Of a DNA stretch of 60,751 bases, positions 38,553 through 46,219 are shown piece by piece. Below the pieces are notes generated by a model. It did not search any database, had not been told where the DNA came from, and saw only the letters and a program-made list of their open reading frames with translations. The first letter of the stretch is position 1; every line of letters begins with the position of its first letter. The stretch spans positions 1 to 60,751 of the IMG/VR virus record IMGVR_UViG_3300047552_001108, one strand, 5' to 3'. The stretch comes from a virus. A program made the translations under genes and the position numbers.

Positions 38553-38740
38553 CACTGCCCCCTTGCGCGTTGCAAGCACGCAAGTCGGGCATCGCCGTCC
38601 AGCAGATAGATGCCGTTCCGCTTTTCCAGGCACCGCATCTCGGCCAGCGTTTGCGCGTCCTGGGGGCCGAACATCACCGCGTAGAACAACACGGCTGCCA
38701 GCACCAACAGCAGCAGGCTGATTCGCTTGGCGAAGCTCAT
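38552..38740 (-). CDS. Small membrane protein
   Basis: 62 residues from ATG 38740. One hydrophobic helix (~residues 6-24), then a periplasm-sized domain with two cysteines (C-L-E-K ... A-C-L). Unrecognised. Confidence 0.5.
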   Translation of the reverse strand: MSFAKRISLLLLVLAAVLFYAVMFGPQDAQTLAEMRCLEKRNGIYLLDGDARLACLQRARGQ

Positions 38741-39348
38741 CACGCGCTCCAGATCACGGTGAAATCGTCGGTCGCGCCCGAGGCCAGGACGTGCTCGATG
38801 GTCTCGATGACGATCATCAAAGCGGTCTCGTACCAATCGCGCTCGCCTTCAACGCGCTCCTGCTCGAACACCAAGAACACGCCCGGTCCCGACCACTTCT
38901 GTTCGCCAGCGATGGCCGCCTTCAACTTCGCGCCCTTGACCCAAAAGTGGCCGCTGCTGTTGCTGTAGGCCTCGAACGGCCGCTCCTTCTCGGCTTCGCT
39001 CGCAAACGCCGCCAGGGCTTCTCGTTCGCTCGCGCACTTGGCCGATGCCGAGATGAACGTGACGTAGTGGCCGCCGGCAGGCGACTTGAGGTGCATCCGG
39101 TACTGGTCCAGTGCGCTTTCGGCGCGGACCTTCGCTTCATGCCAGTTCGGCTTGAACTGGTAGGCGTCTTGCGGCGGCTGGAAGATCGCGTAGAGGTCGG
39201 GGCACCCGCAGCGCTCCATCACCGAGTTGAACCCGCTGCCGTTGTAGCTGCTGCGGAAATAGCCGACGCGGAAAACATGGCCCGGGTCGCTTTGCGGCAC
39301 GAGTTCGACGGTTTCGTTGTTGCGCTTGAGGTAGACATCGAGTCCCAT
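38740..39348 (-). CDS. Conserved phage protein, first gene of the 36-39 kb block
   Basis: 202 residues, RBS AAGGAG. It begins M-G-L-D-V-Y-L-K-R, followed by Y-F-R-S-S-Y-N-G-S-G-F-N. Helical stretches and a C-terminal W-Y-E-T-A-L-M-I-V-I-E-T-I-E segment follow. The same M-G-(L/x)-D start and R-S-S-Y-N motif occur in other phage proteins of unknown role. Its leftward promoter and operator are at 39375-39418. Confidence 0.7.
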   Translation of the reverse strand: MGLDVYLKRNNETVELVPQSDPGHVFRVGYFRSSYNGSGFNSVMERCGCPDLYAIFQPPQDAYQFKPNWHEAKVRAESALDQYRMHLKSPAGGHYVTFISASAKCASEREALAAFASEAEKERPFEAYSNSSGHFWVKGAKLKAAIAGEQKWSGPGVFLVFEQERVEGERDWYETALMIVIETIEHVLASGATDDFTVIWSA

Positions 39349-39374
39349 TTGCTTCTCCTTTGGTTGCCGGTGCG

Positions 39375-39442
39375 TATCACCGTGGTGACACTGTTACTCG
39401 GTCGGCGCCTTCTTGCAAGCTCTTTCTATCACCGCCGTGATA
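39375..39442. promoter_or_regulatory. Operator pair before the head operon
   Basis: TATCACCGTGGTGACA (39375-39390) and TATCACCGCCGTGATA (39427-39442), starts 52 bp apart. The second has both 6-base outer arms perfect (TATCAC / GTGATA). It ends 10 bases before the ATG of the head morphogenesis gene. Confidence 0.75.
39390..39418 (-). promoter_or_regulatory. Leftward promoter of the 36-39 kb block
   Basis: -35 TTGCAA (39413-39418), 17-bp spacer, -10 AACAGT (39390-39395), with the operator starting on the last -10 base. Confidence 0.6.
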
Positions 39443-39452
39443 ACCTCGGCCC

Positions 39453-40577
39453 ATGCTCGGCCGATACACCCCACTCCGTCCCTTGTGCGACCCACGGGCC
39501 ATCGTGTTCAAGTCCCGGAGCGATGACCTCTCGGAAGTCGAGGCCCTGGCCGCCAAGCTCGAACCCGGCCTTGCCAAAGCGATCCTCGACGCCCTAACGG
39601 CCCAGGGCACCGCAGTGCCGCTCGATGCGCTTGTGGCGGCCCTGGAGTCCGGCGACGTGGGGAAGGTGGTGGCGCTGCTGGACAGCCCGGAGGTGACCGC
39701 CGCTTTCGCCAAGCTGACCGCACCGCTGCAGCAGGCCGTTTATGCGGGCGGCGCGTTGGGAGCGGGGACGATTGCCACGCAGATGCGGGGCGTTTCGTTC
39801 GTGTTCGACCAACTGAACCCGCGCCTGCTGACGTGGCTGCAGACCTACAACCTGGGTCTCATCCGCGAAATCTCACAGCAGACGAAGGAAGGCATCCGCG
39901 AATACTTGTTGGCCGGCATGACGGCGGGGAGGAACCCCAAGGACGTGGCCCGGGAGGTGAAGACTGTCATTGGCCTGACGGATCGGCAGGCCAGGGCGGT
40001 CTACAACTTCCGGCGCGAACTGGAAACCTTCCACCTCCGCACCTCGGCCGGCGGGTACAAGCTGGGCGGCAAGGTCGACCGTGTGAATGGCACCCAGGTG
40101 CTGCGCCCCGATGAGGATGGGCTGCCCCAGGACGGAATCACCGAACGGCGGCTGCGCGACTTCCGCTTCGACGGCCAGCTGCAGCGCTCCATGGCGGCGG
40201 GCAAGCCGCTGTCGAAGGAGCAGATCGACAAGATGGTCGCTGCGTATCAGCGCAAGTACCTCGCCTACCGCAGCCGCACCATTGCACGCACTGAGGCCAT
40301 TCGCACCACGAACAAGGGCGTCGAGGACTCCTGGCGGCAGGCCATCGAGGCCGGGAAGGTGCCGGAGGAACTGGTGCGCAAGCGGTGGTTTGTCACCAGG
40401 GACGAGCGCCTGTGCAAGGTGTGCGGCCCGATCCCGGGCCTGAACCCGCAGCGTGGCGTGACGATGGGGGCACCGTTCAACACCACCAAGGGGCCAATGA
40501 CACTTCCGCCTGCGCACCCGAACTGCCGATGCAGCGTCGTTTTCCGGGTGTGGGAGCCAGAGCAGTTGAAGGGCTAG
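39453..40577 (+). CDS. Head morphogenesis protein, SPP1 gp7 / Mu F type
   Basis: 374 residues. Long helical N-terminal half. C-terminal core I-A-R-T-E-A-I-R-T-T-N ... W-F-V-T-R-D-E-R-L-C-K-V-C-G-P ... P-P-A-H-P-N-C-R-C, the MuF signature. It binds the portal and enters the prohead at assembly. No Shine-Dalgarno is visible; a TGATAA -10-like hexamer at 39438-39443 would start a nearly leaderless mRNA. First gene of the 21-kb head-tail unit. Confidence 0.88.
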   Translation: MLGRYTPLRPLCDPRAIVFKSRSDDLSEVEALAAKLEPGLAKAILDALTAQGTAVPLDALVAALESGDVGKVVALLDSPEVTAAFAKLTAPLQQAVYAGGALGAGTIATQMRGVSFVFDQLNPRLLTWLQTYNLGLIREISQQTKEGIREYLLAGMTAGRNPKDVAREVKTVIGLTDRQARAVYNFRRELETFHLRTSAGGYKLGGKVDRVNGTQVLRPDEDGLPQDGITERRLRDFRFDGQLQRSMAAGKPLSKEQIDKMVAAYQRKYLAYRSRTIARTEAIRTTNKGVEDSWRQAIEAGKVPEELVRKRWFVTRDERLCKVCGPIPGLNPQRGVTMGAPFNTTKGPMTLPPAHPNCRCSVVFRVWEPEQLKG

Positions 40578-40741
40578 TTGGAGGCTTTGAAGAACGCGCT
40601 CGCCAGCTTCCGAATCATCGCGGCTGCAGCGCGTAGGGCAGTCTCGCTGCGCGGCGATACAACCGCCTCAGCCAAGCGCAGCAACTCGCCCTCCAAGGCG
40701 ATGAGACGCCGGTATACCTGCCTGTCATCGAGCGTGCGCAT
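40574..40741 (-). CDS. Possible antisense small protein
   Basis: 55 residues from ATG 40741. Helical (L-R-L-A-E-A-V-V, E-T-A-L-R-A-A-A-A-M-I-R-K-L). It fills the 200-base gap between two rightward head genes on the opposite strand. No clear RBS. GC-rich third positions favour coding, but it may be chance. Confidence 0.4.
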   Translation of the reverse strand: MRTLDDRQVYRRLIALEGELLRLAEAVVSPRSETALRAAAAMIRKLASAFFKASN

Positions 40742-40776
40742 CCGGCGAGAATATCGCCATTCCTGTGAGAACCGCC

Positions 40777-41412
40777 ATGACACCCGACCAGTACGTCCAA
40801 CTCCGTGACCGGATCGCGCTGCTGAAGGCGCGGACGACCACTTTGCTCATTCGAAAGGCCGATGACAACACCTTCCGGCCACCTGAATCCGTCCGATCTG
40901 CTGCGCGGCGTGGCCTCGAATTGCGTGAGAAGTGGAAGCGTGGCGGCCTCGACAACAGCGAGGCGTCCGACCAGGGCATCGGCAGCGGGGTGCAGCGTGC
41001 CGTCAACCTGAAGAACGGCGACGCGATTTCGCTGGCGACGGTGAAGCGAATGGCGGCCTTCTTCTCGCGCCACCAGAAGAACTACCGCCCTGGCGACAAG
41101 GAGTCGGACGGCGGCCCCACCGCCGGCACCATCGCGTGGCTGCTCTGGGGCGGCAACGCGGGCAAAGCCTGGGCTGAAGGCGTCCTGCGCGGCATCGAGA
41201 AGGTGAACGCCGGGTACACGCCCAGCACCGGGTGGAAGCCCAACGACGGCAAGCCGGAGTTCATGGCCTACGCGAAGGAAGGTGAGGGCGGTGGTGCACC
41301 TGCCGCGCCTGCTGGCGGCCCGGACGCGGGCGACGTTCATGTGCCGTCCACGGAGTGGGGCGGCAAGAAGCCCAAGAAGAAGGGCAACACCAACGAAGGA
41401 GTCTCGAAATGA
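40777..41412 (+). CDS. Conserved protein of the head module
   Basis: 211 residues from ATG 40777; a GTG at 40765 is also open. Core ~residues 35-135: F-R-P-P-E-S-V-R-x-A-A-R-R-G-L-E-L-R, G-S-G-V-Q-R-A-V-x-L-K-N-G-D-x-I-S-L-A-T-V-K-R-M-x-x-F-F-x-R-H, T-A-G-T-I-A-W-L-L-W-G-G. This domain recurs in phage head clusters beside MuF proteins. The C-terminus is Gly/Pro/Lys-rich. Possibly internal virion or DNA-binding; function unknown. Confidence 0.7.
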   Translation: MTPDQYVQLRDRIALLKARTTTLLIRKADDNTFRPPESVRSAARRGLELREKWKRGGLDNSEASDQGIGSGVQRAVNLKNGDAISLATVKRMAAFFSRHQKNYRPGDKESDGGPTAGTIAWLLWGGNAGKAWAEGVLRGIEKVNAGYTPSTGWKPNDGKPEFMAYAKEGEGGGAPAAPAGGPDAGDVHVPSTEWGGKKPKKKGNTNEGVSK

Positions 41413-41825
41413 GCGAAGAACTCGCACGCATCCGCACGCTGCGCCAGAAGCTGAACAAGGCACTCACCACCACCGGCTCGGGCGGCATGCAGGCGTTTGC
41501 CACCATGCTGTTGGAGGCCGCGCCGCTGGCGCACTTGCACCACTTTGCCGTGGAAGGCGTGGGTAGCGACGCCGCTCACCGTGCGCTGGCCGACCTGTAC
41601 GACGGGCTGCCCGATTTGGTCGATGACCTCGTCGAGTCATACCAGGGCGTCTACGGACGCATGCCTGCGCCCGCCGGAAGCCCGCTGGAGTTTGCAAAGG
41701 CGCTGCAGGCCGCTGTCCGTGCGCAGCGCTCGACGCTGCCGCAAGACAGCGAGTTGCAGAACGTCGTCGACGAGATCGCAACGCTGGTCAACCGAACCGT
41801 CTACCGACTCGAAAACCTGAAGTGA
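41409..41825 (+). CDS. Ferritin/Dps-like helical protein, DUF5856-like
   Basis: 138 residues from ATG 41409, overlapping upstream by 4 bases. Four-helix pattern with A-x-L-x-H-L-H-H-F-A-V-E-G, A-H-R-A-L-A-D-L-Y-D-G-L-P-D-L-V-D-D-L-V-E. The His, Asp and Glu placement resembles Dps/ferritin-like folds seen in phage DUF5856 proteins. Packaging with virion DNA or a scaffold-like role is a guess. Confidence 0.65.
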   Translation: MSEELARIRTLRQKLNKALTTTGSGGMQAFATMLLEAAPLAHLHHFAVEGVGSDAAHRALADLYDGLPDLVDDLVESYQGVYGRMPAPAGSPLEFAKALQAAVRAQRSTLPQDSELQNVVDEIATLVNRTVYRLENLK

Positions 41826-41853
41826 CCGGCCGCCGCCGGGTGAAGGACGCACC

Positions 41854-44800
41854 ATGAGCGAACACCTCACCGCGACGGCCATCGCCGTCAAGCTCGCGCT
41901 GCAAAAGGCGCGTCTCGAAGTTGCAAAGGCCTCGTTCGGGGCCGTCAATCGCTGGCCGGCCGGGTCGTCCAAGGGCGGGCAGTTCGCCCCCAAGGGCGCG
42001 TCCGGCAATAGCGCCCAGCAGTTGGGTCTAGGCGGCAACACTTGGAAGGAGAGCGGGTGGGCAGGCTCCGGCATGTGGAGCAAGCCGAAAACGCCGCCTC
42101 CTGGGGCCAAGCAGCACCCGCAGAAGGACGAAAAGGGCAACCCGGTCATCGTCAACTACCCGACGCCGGCCAGCCCTGCCTCGACTTGGAGCAACCCCAA
42201 GGCCGTTGCCACGTTCACTCCTGGCGGCAAGACGCCCGAGGTGCTCAACGGCGTGCCCTTCAAGTCGTGGACTCCACCGAAGGCTGGGTGGGCCGCCGTC
42301 AGTGGCACCAATGAAAAGTTCGACGAGGACTTCCCGTTCGAGCCGCACCCGACCAAGAAAACCGGGGCCGGCGTGATCATCTTGGAGCCGGACGGCCGCG
42401 TGTGGCTCACCAAGCCAACCAACGAGTTCGGCAACTACAAGCAGACCTTCCCCAAGGGAACTGCCGAGTCCGGCCTGACGCTGCAGCAGAACGCCATCAA
42501 GGAGGCCTGGGAGGAAACCGGTCTCAAGGTGCAGATCGTCGGCATCGCGGCCGACATTGAGCGCGACACCTCAAAGGCCCGGTTCTACATCGCACGCCGC
42601 GTCGGTGGCACGCCGAAGGACATGGGCTGGGAGTCTCAGGCGCTGCGGCTGGCGCCGCGCAAGCAGGCCGCAGAACTGCTGAACCGTTCGCACGACAAAG
42701 CGCTGCTGAACGACATCCTCGACGAGATGGGGGTGCGCAAGGCCAAGGACGCCGGCACGAAGGAGTCGGGCAAGCCTGGGGCATGGCAGTTCCAAGAGCG
42801 TTGGCCCGCCGGTTCGTCGTTGGGCGGACAGTGGAAGGCGATGGGCGCCGATGGCATCACCGCGCCGCCGAAGATCGCGGGCGGTCTTGATGGCGCGAAC
42901 TCGATCTACCAGAAGGCCGCCAACCTCGCGCACGAATGCACGCAAGGTTCGCCGACGCCCGACCAACTCCAGAAGATCATCGACAAGTACGCGCCGTCGG
43001 CGGCCAAGTTCGCCTCCGGTGCCAAGGCCTCGTCCCATGTGAAGTGGGGCGCCCAGGTTCACCAGTACGCCACGCAGGCCATGGCCGACTTCAAGGCCAA
43101 GGGCAGCGCAACGGCCACGGCCGACAAGCTGCAAGGCCCGCAGAAGCTGTCCGCCATGACCTACGCGGGCGGTAAGCCTGGGGGCAGCAACCCGGGCGGC
43201 ATGTACGCCGACGCCGATGGCAAGTGGCTGGTCAAGGGCAGCAACTCCGGCGACGCCACGCCGCGCAGCAAGAACGAGGTGCTGGCCTCCAAGCTGATGC
43301 TCGCCGTGGGCGCCGGTGCGCCGGACATGAAGCTGGTGGATCTCGAAGGCAAGCACGGCGGCGGCATCGGCGTGGCCTCGAAGTGGGTGAGCGGTGGCGT
43401 TGCGTTCGACGCCAAGAATCCGGCCCACTATGCGGCTGCCCAGGCCGACTTCGCTGTTCACGCTTGGCTGGCGAACTACGACGTGCTCGGCATGAGCATG
43501 GACAACACCCAGATCGTGGGCGGCAAGGCCGTCAACATCGACCCGGGCGGTGCCCTGCTGTACCGCGCCCAGGGCGCACCGAAGGGCGACACGTTCAAGA
43601 CCACCGCCGACGAGTGGGACTCGCTGCGCGACCCGACCATCAACGCCAACGGCGCCAAGGTGTACGGGTCGATGACCGCCTCGAAACTCGCGGAAAGCGC
43701 TGAGAAGCTCAAGGCCATCGACGACGCCGGCATCAAGAAGCTGGTGGACACCTATGGCCCTGGTACGCAGGCCGAGAAGGACGCACTGACCTCAAAGCTG
43801 ATCGCTCGCAAAGCCGACATCTTGGCTCGTGTGGCGAAGCTGCAGGGCACGGTGGCATCCACACCCGCGCCCGCGCCGGCAGCGGCACCTGCGCCCGTTT
43901 CAGCCCCCGCGCAGACCCAGACCATCCTGGCCGAGAAGCTGACTTTCGTTGGCGGAGGATCGGACAAGTTCTGGCAGGTCGGCGTGGTCGGCACCAAGGT
44001 CGTCACGCAGTGGGGCAAGAACGGCACCAAGGGCCAGCAGACGTTCAAGGAGATGGGCAGCGCGTCAGCCGCCGCGAAGGCCGCCAGCAAGATGTGGCTG
44101 GAGAAGAAGGAGAAGGGCTACAAGGACGCAGGCTACGTCGACATGACGGTTGATTTGCCGGCGAAGCCAGCCCCTGCGCCCGCAGCCGCTGCTCCCGCTG
44201 TTTCCGCTCCTGCTACGGCCGTCGCCAAACCTCCGCTTCCGACGTTCACGAGCATTCACAAGGAGAAGTACAAGGCCGTTGCTGAACTGATGAACCGCAT
44301 GAGCGCGGCGGAACTCGCGGGCGCCGTGCAGTCCGCGTATGGCAAGCAGGGCAGCAAGTTGGTGTTCGGCTCCGGGTCCACCACGGTGACGACCAACAAC
44401 CCGCCCAAGAGCGACGACGGCAAGGCCCTCTACAAGTTCTATCAGGGCCTCAAAAACGCGGCAGCCACCCCGCCTGCTGCCGCTCCCGCCACGTCATCTG
44501 CCGTCGTTGAGAAGCCGGCGAACTGGCCTCTGCCAGGGACCAAGAAGTTCTTCACCGGGTTGGCAGGTGAGGCCGAAAAGCTACACGCCGACGGCAATCT
44601 CGCCGACCTCAAGTTTCTTGCCACCAACTGGAACCCGAACACGGCCAACGGCAAGGTCATGTCCGCGTACCACGCCAAGCTGGTGGCCGACCTTCAGAGC
44701 AAGCAGGCCACACAGACCATGGCGACCGTGCAGGCCGCCCAGGCCGCCGTTTCGCATCCGGTGTCCGCTCCTGCCAATGGCACCGCTCCGAACGGTGTGC

Positions 44801-46164
44801 CGATGCCGGACTTCCAGAAGTTCAAGCTGCCGGCCATCAACAGCAACGCGCCGTCGCACAACGCCAAGGTCGACAAGATCGCCGACCTCGCTGGCAAGGG
44901 CGACGTGAAGGGCCTGCTGTCGCTCAACTACGGCACCAACAACTACGCCAAGAAACAGGTGCAGCTTGCGAACGATGCCCTGGCCGCGCTCGGGTCTCCG
45001 TTCGCAGTGACCGTAGGCCAGAAGCAGAACGCGCACCCGGCGCTGACAGGTGGTGTTCCGCCGCTCAAGGTCCAGCAGGCAGCCGCTGTTACGGGCCAAC
45101 AGGCGCCCGCGCCCCACCCGGCCACCCAGGGCAAGCCCGACATGACCAAGCTCGACACGAGCAAGGCAGTCGCGCCTCCAAAGCCTCACTTCGACAAGTC
45201 GTCGAAGGCATGGGTGAACGAGTCGAACAACAAGTTGGCTGCCGAAATCGCAGCCAAGTTCGCTGCGGGCGACTACCTCGCCCTGCAGACGATGAAGTAC
45301 CAAGAGGTCGACAAGGACACGGGCAAGGCCGGTGGCTTCAAGCACATGTCGGAGCACCCGGCGAAAGACCTGAAGGCGTACTTTGACGCCTCGCTGACGG
45401 TCATGCGCGAGGTGGCGTATCCGCCGAAGCCGCTCAAGGTGTTCCAGGCGCAGCACGCCAACAGCGTAAAGGCCATCGCGGCTGCGTTCCCGTCAAAACC
45501 GTTCGGCACTACGGTCGACAAGGTCGCCAGCAACGAGAAGGTCGGCTTCTGGGTGGCGCTCGGCAAGGTCGACGACATTTCGTCTATCACCCCGGGCAAG
45601 ACGATGAAGGTGTCGAGCGCGGACGAGGCCAAGGCGTACTCCGACTACCAGAGCAAGATCACGCCGCTGGCCAAGGCCTTCATCAACGGCATCCAGTCGT
45701 CCGGTTCTTACAACGACCTCTTCCGTGACGGCAAGAAGACCGTGCCGCAAGGGTTCCCGGGCGCAGGGCACACGCTGGCCGAGGTCGCTCAGGCTGCCGC
45801 CGCCTACGCCCAGACAAAACCCGCCGGCACGCGCATCACGCGGTGGCAACACATGTCGGCGGACATGGTCAAGAAACTGGAATCTGCCGGCCCAGGTACT
45901 GTGCTGCAGGCCACGGGTTCGATGTGCTGCTCGAAGTCAGACACAGCCACAAAGGCGTTCGGCCCGCACAAGATCACCATCGTCTACGCAGATGGTGCGA
46001 AGGCAGTGGACTCTTTCGGCTCTGGCAACTATTCCGGTGAGCAGGAGGTGACGACGCTGCCCAACGCCCGGTTTGTGGTGCTGAAGGTCGGCAAGCAGAC
46101 CAACGGCAATGCCGAAGTCACTCTGCTGATGCTTCCGCCCGACCTTGGCATCAAGAAGCCATGA
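41854..46164 (+). CDS. Giant polyvalent head-module protein: Nudix, kinase-like, WGR, helical repeats, ADP-ribosyltransferase
   Basis: 1,436 residues. (1) R-W-P-A-G-S-S-x-G-G-Q-(F/W) at ~33-44 and again at ~316-327, a motif common in phage virion proteins. (2) Nudix domain ~170-280, box G202 ... K216-E217-A-W-E220-E221-T-G223-L, with Leu at the usual first Glu (208). (3) HipA-like kinase-like domain ~433-640: K461 in W-L-V-K, M-D550-N, N-I-D563-P-G-G. (4) WGR domain ~690-765, signature W720-G-K. (5) Four diverged helical repeats ~795-1200. (6) ADP-ribosyltransferase-like ~1270-1420: R1330, C-C-S1360, E1396-x-E1398. Linkers are Pro/Ala-rich. Probably a virion-associated or injected effector; partners unknown. 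Confidence 0.75.
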   Translation: MSEHLTATAIAVKLALQKARLEVAKASFGAVNRWPAGSSKGGQFAPKGASGNSAQQLGLGGNTWKESGWAGSGMWSKPKTPPPGAKQHPQKDEKGNPVIVNYPTPASPASTWSNPKAVATFTPGGKTPEVLNGVPFKSWTPPKAGWAAVSGTNEKFDEDFPFEPHPTKKTGAGVIILEPDGRVWLTKPTNEFGNYKQTFPKGTAESGLTLQQNAIKEAWEETGLKVQIVGIAADIERDTSKARFYIARRVGGTPKDMGWESQALRLAPRKQAAELLNRSHDKALLNDILDEMGVRKAKDAGTKESGKPGAWQFQERWPAGSSLGGQWKAMGADGITAPPKIAGGLDGANSIYQKAANLAHECTQGSPTPDQLQKIIDKYAPSAAKFASGAKASSHVKWGAQVHQYATQAMADFKAKGSATATADKLQGPQKLSAMTYAGGKPGGSNPGGMYADADGKWLVKGSNSGDATPRSKNEVLASKLMLAVGAGAPDMKLVDLEGKHGGGIGVASKWVSGGVAFDAKNPAHYAAAQADFAVHAWLANYDVLGMSMDNTQIVGGKAVNIDPGGALLYRAQGAPKGDTFKTTADEWDSLRDPTINANGAKVYGSMTASKLAESAEKLKAIDDAGIKKLVDTYGPGTQAEKDALTSKLIARKADILARVAKLQGTVASTPAPAPAAAPAPVSAPAQTQTILAEKLTFVGGGSDKFWQVGVVGTKVVTQWGKNGTKGQQTFKEMGSASAAAKAASKMWLEKKEKGYKDAGYVDMTVDLPAKPAPAPAAAAPAVSAPATAVAKPPLPTFTSIHKEKYKAVAELMNRMSAAELAGAVQSAYGKQGSKLVFGSGSTTVTTNNPPKSDDGKALYKFYQGLKNAAATPPAAAPATSSAVVEKPANWPLPGTKKFFTGLAGEAEKLHADGNLADLKFLATNWNPNTANGKVMSAYHAKLVADLQSKQATQTMATVQAAQAAVSHPVSAPANGTAPNGVPMPDFQKFKLPAINSNAPSHNAKVDKIADLAGKGDVKGLLSLNYGTNNYAKKQVQLANDALAALGSPFAVTVGQKQNAHPALTGGVPPLKVQQAAAVTGQQAPAPHPATQGKPDMTKLDTSKAVAPPKPHFDKSSKAWVNESNNKLAAEIAAKFAAGDYLALQTMKYQEVDKDTGKAGGFKHMSEHPAKDLKAYFDASLTVMREVAYPPKPLKVFQAQHANSVKAIAAAFPSKPFGTTVDKVASNEKVGFWVALGKVDDISSITPGKTMKVSSADEAKAYSDYQSKITPLAKAFINGIQSSGSYNDLFRDGKKTVPQGFPGAGHTLAEVAQAAAAYAQTKPAGTRITRWQHMSADMVKKLESAGPGTVLQATGSMCCSKSDTATKAFGPHKITIVYADGAKAVDSFGSGNYSGEQEVTTLPNARFVVLKVGKQTNGNAEVTLLMLPPDLGIKKP

Positions 46165-46219
46165 ACCGCCTGACGGAGAAACTGTGGCTTTTCACTTGCA
46201 CCTTGCCTAACATCGATCC

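Noticed and set aside
40578-40808. Plus-strand small frame between head genes
   Set aside because: Arg/Ser-rich shadow without RBS; the minus-strand frame is the better, still weak, candidate.
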